Shown: in pieces, positions 7,135 through 15,646 of the stretch
How positions within the stretch are numbered: the stretch's first letter is position 1
How the letters are laid out: the number at the start of each line of letters is the position of its first letter
NCBI RefSeq assembly: GCF_011044255.1
Contig: NZ_CP049107.1
Location: 3,903,001-3,967,000 of the forward strand
Direction of reading: 5' to 3'
DNA: 64,000 nt
DNA from: Rhizorhabdus phycosphaerae
GTDB taxonomy: Bacteria; Pseudomonadota; Alphaproteobacteria; Sphingomonadales; Sphingomonadaceae
Program-made: the position numbers and the translations under genes
The notes under the pieces: model-generated
What the model was told of the DNA's origin: nothing
The model's database searches: none
The model's input: the letters and a program-made list of their open reading frames with translations, nothing else

Positions 7135-9525
7135 ATGACGAACATCCATAGCATTTCGCGTCTGCCGCTGGTCCTGCTGGCCTCCGTTTCGGCTCTAGCG
7201 GTGTCTGCACCCGCAACGGCCGGCAAGATCCTCTTCGCCGATGATCCGGCTCTGGTCGGCACGGAAGCCGGCAATGGCCAGGAAATCCGCACCTCGGGCG
7301 GCACGACCCAGATCATGACCGACAGCGGCGCGATCGTGTCGCTGGTCGGCGCAGCTTCGGTGAAGGTCGACGGCAATGCCGTCTCGATCCTGTCGGGCAA
7401 TGTTACCGTGGCGGCGCCGCGCGGTGCGATCGACACGACGATCATGCTGCCGGGCGGCGCGACGGCGCGGCTCGCTGGCAGCAACCCTTCGGGCTCCTTC
7501 ACCGTTCAGGGCAACAGCTTCACAGGCCATACGCTCGGCGGCAGCGTCGCCATCACCAGCGGTGGGCAGCGGCAGATATACAGCGTCGGTTCGGCGTGGC
7601 AGGCAGAGGCTGGCCGGGGTGCGGATCGCGTCTTCGCCAACAGGGCCGATGCGGTACCGGCAGCGCCGGCTTCGGCATCGGCTGATGCAGAGCCGGCCGG
7701 CGATACCGCAAAGGCCGCCGCAGCCGGTATCCCGGTCAATCTGGGTGAGGCGCTGGCAGCCGTCGGAGCGTCGGGCGACGTCGTCCAGGCGGCCCGAAAT
7801 GTCGAGGCGGCCGCCGCCAATCCGGCGGTCCCCGCCTTCCCGGCAGGCGATGTGGCGACTTTGGTCGGCTTCGCTGCGCAACTGCAGGAGGCGTATGGCG
7901 CCCGCGCCTTCGTCGGGGCCGAGCCCGGTATCATCCAGGCCTATCTTGGCTTCCTCGCCGATGGCGGCGCGGCGGACCAGTTCAAGGCGACCTACGCTGC
8001 GTTGATCAACCAATATATCGACCTGATCCGCAGCGGCGCATCGCCATCGAGCTTCGAGGGAGCGAACCAGCAGGCGGTGAACGCCTATCTCAACTATCTG
8101 TCGACGACCGGCGCGCTGCAGGGCCTGTCGGAGCAGAATGCCGCGCTTGCGAGCGCCTATCTGAACTTCCTGTCGACGGGCGGCGGCGCGGACGGCTTCG
8201 TCGACAGCTACACCGATCTGGTCAACGCCTATATCGACTTCATCCGCGCCGGAGGGGCGCCGGCCGAGTTCACCGGCGCCAGCCAGGAGGTGATCAACGC
8301 CTACTTCACCTTCCTCCAGTCGAGTGGTCTGGTCGATCTGATCGGCCAGTCCAACCGTGCGATCTTCGACGCCTATGCGCAGTTTCTCGCCAATGGCGGC
8401 ACTGGCGTGTTCGTGCCGCCGACGACGGGTGGCAATGGCGGAGGAAGTGGCGGAAATGGTGGCGGTACCGGCGGTGGTACGGTCGTGCTGCCCGAATATG
8501 CTTCGATCCTGCAGGCCTATATCGAGTTTCTGCGCGGAGGCGGAAATCCCAATGCTTATGCGGGCATCTCGGCTGACCTGATCCGCCAATATCTGAACCA
8601 GGCGATCGACAATGGCCTGTTCGCCGGCGTGCCGCAGGCGACCGTCCAGCTGATCCGCAACGCCTTAGATCTGCTGGCGCAGACGGGGACACTGGATGCG
8701 GTGGCTTCGATTCTGGCGGGGTTGACGCTGACCCTGCCGACGATACCGACGACGCCTGGGGCTCCGACTGGGCCGGTGACGCCGACCACCCCGGTCACGG
8801 GCAACGAGCTGTCGGGCCAGATGGTCGCTTATGCGGGGGACGTGATCGGGATCGACGCGCGCGACGAAAGCCGCACTACGCTCGGCGATAACGGGCAACT
8901 CCTGAAATATGTTTGGACCGTCAATCCGACCGGAGAGTCGCCCGAGATCGGCACGAACAAAGCCTTCGAGACGGGCAGCGTCGCCGGCGTTATCGGCTGG
9001 ACCCGCTGGGCTGGAGGAACGACGGCCGGGACATATTTCGGTAATCCGCCGGTGACCCGCACCGAACGGCAGGGGCTGCACCTCGTCCATGGTACGCCCG
9101 CGACGGACCTGCCCACGAGTGGCACGGCCAACTACGCCCTGGTTGGAGCGACGCGGCCGACGATCAACGACGGCTCGCTGGAACCCGGAACGCTGAGCGG
9201 CAGCGCTGCGGTCGCCTTCGGTTCTACGCCCAAAGTTGGGGTCGATCTTCAGGTTGGTATCGGCGGACACAGCTATGCGGTGGCGACCACAGGCGGCGTG
9301 ACCGATCCGACGCGCAGCCAGATGAGCGTCGGCAGCGGCATGAACTTCTCCGCCTACGGCCTGTCCGTCGCACCGGGCGGGCCGGTGTGCACGGGCGGTA
9401 GCTGCGAAGCGAATATCACAGGCTTTCTCGCCGGTCCTGGTGCCAGCCATTTGGGCCTGAGCTTCCAGGTCTACGCACCGGGAACAAGCACCACGGTCAC
9501 CGGCGCCGCCGCCTTCGGCAAATAG
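7135..9525 (+). CDS. FecR-domain surface protein with helical repeats and C-terminal barrel-like domain
   Basis: 796-aa exported protein. The signal peptide is about residues 1-28 (ends APATAG). The FecR-like domain spans about 45-170 (IMTDSGAIVSLVGAA, ...VGSAWQAEAG). An Ala-rich linker leads to about eight degenerate ~30-residue repeats with the core AY(L/I)xFLxxGG (about 262-425 and again 455-490), interrupted by a Gly-rich linker (about 431-449). A Thr/Pro hinge (about 535-560) precedes a ~235-residue beta-rich domain ending GAAAFGK, with a CTGGSC motif; this resembles TbpB/HpuA-type C-terminal barrels used as Slam cargo signals. It starts 2 bp after the Slam-like gene. No lipobox is seen, so it is probably secreted or bound by other means. 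The open frame begins at 7087, but ATG 7135 starts the signal peptide. Confidence 0.8.
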   Translation: MTNIHSISRLPLVLLASVSALAVSAPATAGKILFADDPALVGTEAGNGQEIRTSGGTTQIMTDSGAIVSLVGAASVKVDGNAVSILSGNVTVAAPRGAIDTTIMLPGGATARLAGSNPSGSFTVQGNSFTGHTLGGSVAITSGGQRQIYSVGSAWQAEAGRGADRVFANRADAVPAAPASASADAEPAGDTAKAAAAGIPVNLGEALAAVGASGDVVQAARNVEAAAANPAVPAFPAGDVATLVGFAAQLQEAYGARAFVGAEPGIIQAYLGFLADGGAADQFKATYAALINQYIDLIRSGASPSSFEGANQQAVNAYLNYLSTTGALQGLSEQNAALASAYLNFLSTGGGADGFVDSYTDLVNAYIDFIRAGGAPAEFTGASQEVINAYFTFLQSSGLVDLIGQSNRAIFDAYAQFLANGGTGVFVPPTTGGNGGGSGGNGGGTGGGTVVLPEYASILQAYIEFLRGGGNPNAYAGISADLIRQYLNQAIDNGLFAGVPQATVQLIRNALDLLAQTGTLDAVASILAGLTLTLPTIPTTPGAPTGPVTPTTPVTGNELSGQMVAYAGDVIGIDARDESRTTLGDNGQLLKYVWTVNPTGESPEIGTNKAFETGSVAGVIGWTRWAGGTTAGTYFGNPPVTRTERQGLHLVHGTPATDLPTSGTANYALVGATRPTINDGSLEPGTLSGSAAVAFGSTPKVGVDLQVGIGGHSYAVATTGGVTDPTRSQMSVGSGMNFSAYGLSVAPGGPVCTGGSCEANITGFLAGPGASHLGLSFQVYAPGTSTTVTGAAAFGK

Positions 9526-9567
9526 GCTCGCTGGGGCAGGCACTCCCACCACCTGCTCCTTCGGGAA

Positions 9568-9601
9568 GCGGCGCCGGGCCTGGCAGTCCGGCGCCGCTTT
9601 T
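9568..9601 (+). terminator. Rho-independent terminator after the FecR gene
   Basis: A perfect 10-bp stem GCGGCGCCGG/CCGGCGCCGC (9568-9577 with 9588-9597) and a 10-nt loop are followed by TTTT. It lies between the convergent FecR and CHAT genes and ends the Slam-like/FecR transcript. Confidence 0.85.
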
Positions 9602-9619
9602 CCCTTCCGGTAACTGGCC

Positions 9620-12475
9620 TCAGCGGCTGGAGACCAGGATGAACGGTGCCCATACGGAGGGATCGGCGCCGTCCGCCTGCGATCGATCGGCGATCAGGTC
9701 GAGCATCGCGCGGCGTAAGGCCTGTGCCCGGCTCTGTCCCCGGCTGGCCAGCTGCGCCGTCTCTACGGTCAGTCGGGCTGCGACGTCGTCGCGTACTGCC
9801 CAGTGGCTCACCAGAAGCGAACGCCCGCCAGCGTAGAGGAAAGCGCGTGCGAGTCCGGAGAGCGCCGGGGCGGAGCTGCTCGAGCCAGCGGCGGTGTTGC
9901 AGGCGGACAGCACCACCCAGTCCGCGTCGATGTCGAGCGCGGCGATTTCGGAGGCGGTCAGCAGGCCGTCGTCGGTGCCATCGGGGCGCGTCGGTGGGGT
10001 CAGCACCAGCCCGGGCTCCGAACTGCGGTCCACCGCTCCGGCGACGAGCCCATGGGTGGCAAAGGCGAGGACGCGGATGTTGCGCAAATCCTCTCGCTTC
10101 ACCGCGGTTTCGGTGGCCGCAGCACCGATCAGCAGGGCAGGCTGGAGGCGGAGCGCTTCGCGCATACGGTTCAGTTCGCGCTCGGCCTGTGGCAGCGGCG
10201 CCAGCGCCGCCAGTGCCTCGCGATTGATCGCGCCGCCGCGATAGAAGCTGCGGATCTCGCCGGGTGCTGCCTTGCCGTCGAGCAGAGGCGCGCCGATGCC
10301 GACGAAGCGCTCGCCCGGCTTCGCCGACAGCGCTTCGGCGCCAAGGCCGGAAACCGCCGGAATCTGCGTCAGCGCCGCGCGGCGGATCAGCCATGGCGTC
10401 CTGCGGAGCGCCGCGACCTCTCCGTCCTTGCCTTGGGGTGGACGGGTCACCAGTGCCGCAAAGGGCAGGCTGGCCAGCGGACCGCCCGGCGCCACGATCC
10501 AGCTCTGGCTGCCGACGAGCCTCTTCTCCAGCCGGTCGGGCACGATCGTCCTGTAGATGCGGTAGGCGAGGCCACGGTCGAACGCGGTATGGCGAGCAGA
10601 CGGGTCGGCGAGGGCGCCGCGTGCGGACAGGTCGACGTTCAGCGAAGCGCGCAGCGTGGAAATGTCCGCAAGCACGGTCGCCCCCTGCGAGCGCGCCCAG
10701 TCGGCCCGGTCGCGGCGCACAACGAAGGTCACCACGTCCTTGCCGAGCGGCACCGGCATCAGCAGCGCCTCGCCACGGTCGAGCCGGGCGGCGACCGCCT
10801 TTTCGTCGAGCGACCGGAAGCGGGTCAGGGCAGCATCGGCCGGGCTGAGGGCGCGCAACGTCGTCTCGGCTTCCGCCAGCGCTGCATCGACTTTCGCCAC
10901 GGCTGCGGTCGCTTCCCGATAATCGGCGTCGCCCTTGCCGAACGCGCGCAGTGCGGCCTGGGTCGCCCGGTCGCGTTCGGCCAGCAGGTCCTGCCGCCGG
11001 CGGATGAGCGCGGCCGCCTCCGGTACACGTGCGGCGGCGCGGGTCGAGACCGCGTAGATGGCGCGACCGGCTTCATCGAGCGCCATCAGTTGGGCGATAC
11101 GGAAGCCGGTTTCCCGGTCCCCCATCAACCAACTTGCGTCCAGCAGACGCGCGAGCAGGTCTGGCACCGAACTGGCGCGGCGATCCGGATCGGCATTCGC
11201 GAACAGCTCGCGTTCGACGTCGGCCGACAGGGTGGTAAGCCGCTCACGCGCGTCGGGCCTACCCAGTTTCGCCGATAGCAGAACCACATAGCTGCGGATC
11301 TCGATCCGGTCGGGATGCGTGTCGGGCAAGGTCCGTGCCTGCCATTGGTCGACCAGGTCGAACTGCTCCCGGGCCCCGGCATCGTCGCCCATCTTCAGCA
11401 GCGTCTTGCCGAGCGAACTGCGCAGGCGCATCGCCCGCTGCTGGTTCCCGTTTCCGAGCCCGGCGATCGCGCTGCGCCTGATCTCGACCGATTCCGCTTC
11501 TCGTCCGAGATCGACCAGCTGGTCGGCCAGATTGTCGCGAAAGGCCGCCAGTACCTGATCCGCAGGATCGCGCGTCTTCTCGCCGATCGCGACCGCTCGC
11601 CGGGCATAGGGCTCGCCCTCCGCTGGCCGTCCGAGGAACAGCAGGTTACGGGCGAGATTATTATAGGTGATCGCGAGCGGCGGATAGTTCGGGCCGAAGC
11701 GGTTCTCCCGGAGCGCGGCGATCCGCTTCAATATATCGACCGATTCCTCACGCCGGTTCTGTGCAGCGAGAACGGCCACCCAGTTGGTGAGCGCGACGAT
11801 AGCCGTCGGATGATCCTCGGGCAGGATGCGCCCCGCCAGCGTCATCGCCTCGCGGGCATAGGCTTCGCTCGCCTCCAGCTTCCGAGCCTGCAAGGTGATC
11901 GTCGACATATTGCCGATGAAGCCGACCAGTTCGGCATCTTCGGGCGCGCCCGACTTGCGATAGAGTTCGATCGATCGGACGCCGATCCGTTCGGCTTCGG
12001 CGAGATCCCCCGCCGCGAAATGGACCGTCGACAGGATGTTTAGCGCGATCGCTTCCTGCGCGCCGCCTTGGGGAGAAATGGTGCGCCATGCGCGTATGGC
12101 ATCCGCAAGCTTCGCCTTGGCGTCCTCGAGGCGGTTGGCGTCGGCGAGGGCCGACCCCAGCAGCGTCATTGCGCGGGCGCGCTGGTCGGGCTTCGCGTCT
12201 CGGGCGCGTTCCACTTCTTCGAGCACCGGAAGCGCCTCGTCGCTCCGCGAGGCCGTCACCAGCGCTTCGCCGAGGCCGAGAAGCGCGCGGGTCCGTCCGC
12301 GCGTGCCGACCGGAGTCGTCGCGATTAGCTTCTGCCATGCTGTAGCAGCGCCGCCCGGATCGGCTGCGATATCGATGCTTTCGGCCTGCGCCAAAAGCGA
12401 AGGGCTCGCCGCTGCCGCCGGACCGTAAGCCAGGAGCCCGGCCAGAACGGCCGTGCCCATGATGATCTTCCCCAC
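9620..12475 (-). CDS. Exported TPR-CHAT (caspase-fold) protein
   Basis: 951-aa protein. A signal peptide (about 1-24) precedes some ten TPR-like helical hairpins (about 30-480). A coiled, charged linker follows (about 490-560), then a C-terminal CHAT peptidase domain (about 640-951). The catalytic dyad is visible as FATHG (His ~808) and LSACNTAAG (Cys ~859). CHAT domains are clan CD relatives of caspases and separases. I chose GTG 12475 because GGGGGA lies 6 nt upstream; an in-frame GTG at 12499 is less well placed. It converges on the FecR gene. With the caspase gene it gives the island two distinct exported clan CD peptidases. Confidence 0.9.
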   Translation of the reverse strand: MGKIIMGTAVLAGLLAYGPAAAASPSLLAQAESIDIAADPGGAATAWQKLIATTPVGTRGRTRALLGLGEALVTASRSDEALPVLEEVERARDAKPDQRARAMTLLGSALADANRLEDAKAKLADAIRAWRTISPQGGAQEAIALNILSTVHFAAGDLAEAERIGVRSIELYRKSGAPEDAELVGFIGNMSTITLQARKLEASEAYAREAMTLAGRILPEDHPTAIVALTNWVAVLAAQNRREESVDILKRIAALRENRFGPNYPPLAITYNNLARNLLFLGRPAEGEPYARRAVAIGEKTRDPADQVLAAFRDNLADQLVDLGREAESVEIRRSAIAGLGNGNQQRAMRLRSSLGKTLLKMGDDAGAREQFDLVDQWQARTLPDTHPDRIEIRSYVVLLSAKLGRPDARERLTTLSADVERELFANADPDRRASSVPDLLARLLDASWLMGDRETGFRIAQLMALDEAGRAIYAVSTRAAARVPEAAALIRRRQDLLAERDRATQAALRAFGKGDADYREATAAVAKVDAALAEAETTLRALSPADAALTRFRSLDEKAVAARLDRGEALLMPVPLGKDVVTFVVRRDRADWARSQGATVLADISTLRASLNVDLSARGALADPSARHTAFDRGLAYRIYRTIVPDRLEKRLVGSQSWIVAPGGPLASLPFAALVTRPPQGKDGEVAALRRTPWLIRRAALTQIPAVSGLGAEALSAKPGERFVGIGAPLLDGKAAPGEIRSFYRGGAINREALAALAPLPQAERELNRMREALRLQPALLIGAAATETAVKREDLRNIRVLAFATHGLVAGAVDRSSEPGLVLTPPTRPDGTDDGLLTASEIAALDIDADWVVLSACNTAAGSSSSAPALSGLARAFLYAGGRSLLVSHWAVRDDVAARLTVETAQLASRGQSRAQALRRAMLDLIADRSQADGADPSVWAPFILVSSR

Positions 12476-12555
12476 GCCACTTCCCCCGTAACGCCACACC
12501 CACCGGGAGCCACCCTAGTCCCGGCCTGCCGTTACGTCACCCCTCGGGCTGCGGA

Positions 12556-13125
12556 TCAGTCAGCCAGGCGTAGAGCCACCTCGTTCATGAAGCGAACGCC
12601 GTCTCCTGCGGCGAGCCAGGGGGCTTCGGCGGCGACGGCGCCGAGCATGTCGGAGAGCGGATCGATCTCCGCCTTCGCGAAATTGCCGAGGACATGTCCG
12701 GTGACCCGGTCCTTGTGCCCCGGATGACCGATGCCCAGCCGCACCCGCCGGAAAGCGTTGCCGATATGGGCTTCGGTCGAGCGCAGGCCGTTGTGGCCGG
12801 CGGTGCCGCCGCCCGTCTTCACCTTGACCCGGAAGGGGGCAAGATCGAGCTCGTCATGGAAGACCGTCACGTCGGCCACGTCGCATTTGTAGAAGCGCAT
12901 AGCCTCGCCCACGGCGCGGCCACTCTCGTTCATGAAGGTGGCCGGCTTGAGCAGCAGGATGCGCTCGCTGCCGATCCTGCCCAGCGCAGCCCAGCCCTGG
13001 AACTGCTTTTTCCAAGGATCGAAGCGGTGGATCTCGGCGATCGTGTCGACCGCCATGAAGCCGATATTGTGCCGGTGCATCGCATATTGCGCGCCGGGAT
13101 TTCCCAGTCCTACCCAGATCTGCAT
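12556..13125 (-). CDS. pth: Peptidyl-tRNA hydrolase
   Basis: Releases peptides from prematurely dropped peptidyl-tRNA in the cytoplasm. It is 189 aa, the usual bacterial length. Motifs: WVGLGNPGAQYAMHRHNIGF at the N-terminus (Asn and catalytic His), FMNESGRAVG, and FHDELDLAPF with the catalytic Asp, followed by GGGTAGHNGLRS. It lies downstream of rplY on the same strand with a strong terminator between. The rplY-pth order is common in bacteria. Confidence 0.97.
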   Translation of the reverse strand: MQIWVGLGNPGAQYAMHRHNIGFMAVDTIAEIHRFDPWKKQFQGWAALGRIGSERILLLKPATFMNESGRAVGEAMRFYKCDVADVTVFHDELDLAPFRVKVKTGGGTAGHNGLRSTEAHIGNAFRRVRLGIGHPGHKDRVTGHVLGNFAKAEIDPLSDMLGAVAAEAPWLAAGDGVRFMNEVALRLAD

Positions 13126-13161
13126 TGCGGCCTCCTACAATCAGATGGGCGTTGGGCAAAG

Positions 13162-13196
13162 AAAAAGGCCCTGCCGGACCTGGACCGGCAGAGCCT
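13162..13196 (-). terminator. Terminator between rplY and pth
   Basis: On the minus strand a 12-bp stem (AGGCUCUGCCGG with CCGGCAGGGCCU, one G-U pair) and a 7-nt loop are followed by TTTTTC. It should reduce read-through from rplY into pth, or set their ratio. Confidence 0.82.
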
Positions 13197-13219
13197 CTAT
13201 CTCGATCGGCGGAAGGCGA

Positions 13220-13840
13220 TCAGCCTTCGGCGGACTCTTCGCCCTCGGCAGCGGCCTCACCCTCTTCGCTCTTCAGAGCGGAGGGGGCGACGATCGTCGC
13301 GATGGTGATGTCGTCCTGGTCGACTGCAGTCGCACCCTTGGGGAGCTTGATCTGAGACAGGTGGATGTTGTCACCCACTTCCAGGCCGTTGAGCGAGACG
13401 ACGATCTCGTCGGGGATCATCGCGGCGTCGACGGTCAGGCCGAGGTCGTGAACGACGATGTTGAGGACGCCACCGCGCTTCAGGCCGGGCGACAGGTCTT
13501 CGTCCACGAAGCGGACGGGAACGTCGACGGTCACGGTCGAATGCTCACCGATGCGGAGGAAGTCCGCATGGAGGGGGCGGTCGGTCACCGGATGGAACTG
13601 AACGTCCTTCGGCAGGGTCCGGATCTTCTCTCCGCCAACGTCGAGCATGACGACGCTGTTGAAGAAATGCCCGGTGTGAAGCATCTTCATAAGGATCTTC
13701 TCCTCGATGTGAATCGAGGTCGGTTCCTGCTTGTTGCCGTATACAACGGCGGGGACGCGGCCTTCGCGGCGGATCGCGCGGGAGGCTCCCTTGCCTGCCC
13801 GCTCGCGCACCTCGGCCGACAGGTCGAGCACTTCGCTCAT
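13220..13840 (-). CDS. rplY: 50S ribosomal protein L25/general stress protein Ctc
   Basis: 5S rRNA-binding protein of the large subunit, 206 aa. The L25 domain is about 5-95 ([25 protein letters not shown]) and the TL5/Ctc C-terminal domain about 100-185. An acidic Ala/Glu-rich tail follows, typical of alphaproteobacterial Ctc. ATG 13840 follows a purine-rich site (CTGGAGACATGTC). It is transcribed with pth and preceded by a terminator-like hairpin in its leader. Confidence 0.96.
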   Translation of the reverse strand: MSEVLDLSAEVRERAGKGASRAIRREGRVPAVVYGNKQEPTSIHIEEKILMKMLHTGHFFNSVVMLDVGGEKIRTLPKDVQFHPVTDRPLHADFLRIGEHSTVTVDVPVRFVDEDLSPGLKRGGVLNIVVHDLGLTVDAAMIPDEIVVSLNGLEVGDNIHLSQIKLPKGATAVDQDDITIATIVAPSALKSEEGEAAAEGEESAEG

Positions 13841-13866
13841 GACATGTCTCCAGTTCGCTTAGTGTT

Positions 13867-13906
13867 AAAAAAAGCCCGCACTGCCTCCAGGGATGACCAG
13901 AGCGGG
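13867..13906 (-). promoter_or_regulatory. Terminator-like hairpin in the rplY leader
   Basis: On the minus strand CCCGC (13906-13902) pairs with GCGGG (13879-13875) around a GC-rich interior, and TTTTTTT follows at once (13873-13867). It ends only 26 nt before the rplY ATG, so it would act inside the leader, possibly as an attenuator. It could also end an upstream minus-strand transcript, but no such gene exists here. Confidence 0.5.
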
Positions 13907-13985
13907 ATGGGGGCGCATAGCGGCGAAGCAGGGAAAAGGCAAGGAACCACTTTGCAGCCGCGCTCGGGCAGTGCATGGGGGGGCG

Positions 13986-14645
13986 GTGCTGGACGAACAT
14001 ATTCTTTTCATCGATGGCGAAGCTATTGTCATCGACAAGCCCGCGGGCCTGCCCGTCGATCCGCCGCGCGACGGCAGCCTGAGCCTGGAGAACCATCTCC
14101 AGTCGCTGACCTTCGGGTTCAAGCGCTGGCCGAGCGCGGTCCACCGCCTCGACCGGGACACCTCGGGTTGCCTGTTGCTCGCACGCAATCCGAAGGCGCA
14201 TCGGCGTTATTCACAGAGCTTCGAAGATGGCCGGGTCGAGAAAGTCTATCTCGCCATAGTCGATGGCGTCCCCGCAGCTGCCGAGGGCATGGTCGACCTG
14301 CCCCTGTCGAAGCAATCGAGCCGTGAAAGCGGATGGCGCATGGTTGGCGATCCGAAAGGTAAGCCGGCAACCACCGCCTGGCGGGTGCTCGAGACCGTCG
14401 CAGGCAAGGCGCTGGTCGAGTTCCGCCCCACCACCGGCCGTACCCACCAGATTCGCGTCCACGCCGCGACCGGCGTCGGCGTGCCGATTCTCGGCGATCC
14501 GGTCTATGGCCGTGGCGGCAAGGACGGTCGGACGATGCTCCACGCCGCGCGGCTGGTGCTGCCGCGCGAGGGTAAGCCCGCGATCGAGGCGAATGCCGCC
14601 ATGCCCGACCGCTTCCGCGCCCTGGGTTTCGGGAACGGCGCCTGA
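13986..14645 (+). CDS. RluA-family RNA pseudouridine synthase
   Basis: Isomerises specific uridines in rRNA or tRNA. It is 219 aa from GTG 13986. The catalytic motif is HRLDRDTSGCLLLARN (Asp in RLDRDTSG), and RPTTGRTHQIRVH is present. There is no N-terminal S4 domain, as in the short RluA/RluE-like forms, so the target site cannot be assigned. The frame is open from 13893, but that part has no family similarity; the GTG after GGGGGG is the better start. arfB starts 3 nt downstream, so they form an operon. Confidence 0.88.
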   Translation: MLDEHILFIDGEAIVIDKPAGLPVDPPRDGSLSLENHLQSLTFGFKRWPSAVHRLDRDTSGCLLLARNPKAHRRYSQSFEDGRVEKVYLAIVDGVPAAAEGMVDLPLSKQSSRESGWRMVGDPKGKPATTAWRVLETVAGKALVEFRPTTGRTHQIRVHAATGVGVPILGDPVYGRGGKDGRTMLHAARLVLPREGKPAIEANAAMPDRFRALGFGNGA

Positions 14646-14648
14646 CCC

Positions 14649-15074
14649 GTGCCGCGCATCCCGGTGACGCCGCATATCTCGATCGACGAGGATGAGGTCG
14701 AGGAGCGCTTCGTGCGTGCTAGCGGGCCGGGCGGGCAGAACGTCAACAAGGTTTCGAGCGCGGTCGAGCTGCGCTTCGACGTGAGGCATTCGCCGTCGCT
14801 GCCGGCGGCGGTGGCCGAGCGGCTTGAACGTCTCGCTGGATCGCGGCTCACGCAGGAAGGCGTGATCGTCATCCAGGCGCAGGAATATCGCGACCAGCCG
14901 CGCAACCGCGAGGCCGCGCTGCAGCGTCTGCTAGACCTGATCCGCGATGCGACCTTCGTCCCCAAGAAGCGCAAGCCGACCAAGGCCACCTTCGCCTCGA
15001 AGATCAGGCGGCTGGACGGGAAGACCAAGCGGTCGGGGGTAAAGGCGGCGCGGGGGCGGCCGAAGATCGATTGA
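14649..15074 (+). CDS. arfB: Ribosome-rescue peptidyl-tRNA hydrolase ArfB (YaeJ)
   Basis: Codon-independent release factor for stalled ribosomes, 141 aa, GTG start. It has the class-1 release-factor loop RASGPGGQNVNKVSSAVELR with the catalytic GGQ. The basic tail (KKRKPTKAT...KRSGVKAARGRPK) is the part that enters the empty mRNA channel. The length suits ArfB, not RF1/RF2. It is coupled to the pseudouridine synthase gene. Confidence 0.95.
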   Translation: MPRIPVTPHISIDEDEVEERFVRASGPGGQNVNKVSSAVELRFDVRHSPSLPAAVAERLERLAGSRLTQEGVIVIQAQEYRDQPRNREAALQRLLDLIRDATFVPKKRKPTKATFASKIRRLDGKTKRSGVKAARGRPKID

Positions 15075-15089
15075 GCGGCCTCCGGCGCG

Positions 15090-15566
15090 TCAGAAGCCCG
15101 CGACGTGGAAGATGCCGAAGGCTGCTATCGCACCCATGAAGATCCCGCCGGTCAGAATCGCGCCGGCCATCGCAGCCGGGCGGACCACGTCTTCGCTCAG
15201 CGCTGCGCGCCAGAGCAGCAGGGACAGGGGAAGATAGATCAGCGTGCCGGTCGCCATGCCCGGCGAATAGCGGTCGAACGCCAGGGTCAGCACCAGATGG
15301 AAGACGAAGTTCCAGAACTGATGCGCGGCGCTCCAGCCGATCAGCCAGGCATTGGCGGTGCTGGTGCGCAGGGTGACGACACGGCGCTGCAGCAGGACGA
15401 GGATCGCGAGGAAAGCCAGATTGCTGCCCAGGAACAGCGGGAGGTCCATCGCGTGGCCGCTGATCTGTGCTGCATAACCTGGGAAGCCGGTAAAATATTC
15501 CTCGGCCACGTGCAGCACGAAGGCCGGCGGCAGGAGAGCGGTCAGTCGATAATAGGACAAGGCCAT
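15090..15566 (-). CDS. HXXEE-domain membrane protein
   Basis: 158-aa integral membrane protein with five or so hydrophobic helices. Near the N-terminus is the family signature HVAEE (H-x-x-E-E, about residues 20-24) in a hydrophobic context, with further conserved His/Trp/Asn (HQFWNFVFH). The biochemical role of HXXEE proteins is not known to me. ATG 15566 has GGGGGAG about 8 nt upstream; the frame extends 20 codons further without a better site. It is convergent with arfB and divergent from the GAF gene. Confidence 0.82.
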   Translation of the reverse strand: MALSYYRLTALLPPAFVLHVAEEYFTGFPGYAAQISGHAMDLPLFLGSNLAFLAILVLLQRRVVTLRTSTANAWLIGWSAAHQFWNFVFHLVLTLAFDRYSPGMATGTLIYLPLSLLLWRAALSEDVVRPAAMAGAILTGGIFMGAIAAFGIFHVAGF

Positions 15567-15646
15567 CGGCGCCGCTCCCCCGGATTTTTGCCGACGATAT
15601 CGTTCGGTGCTTGAAGCGCAAGCCAAGTGCCGCCAGATCGGTCGTC

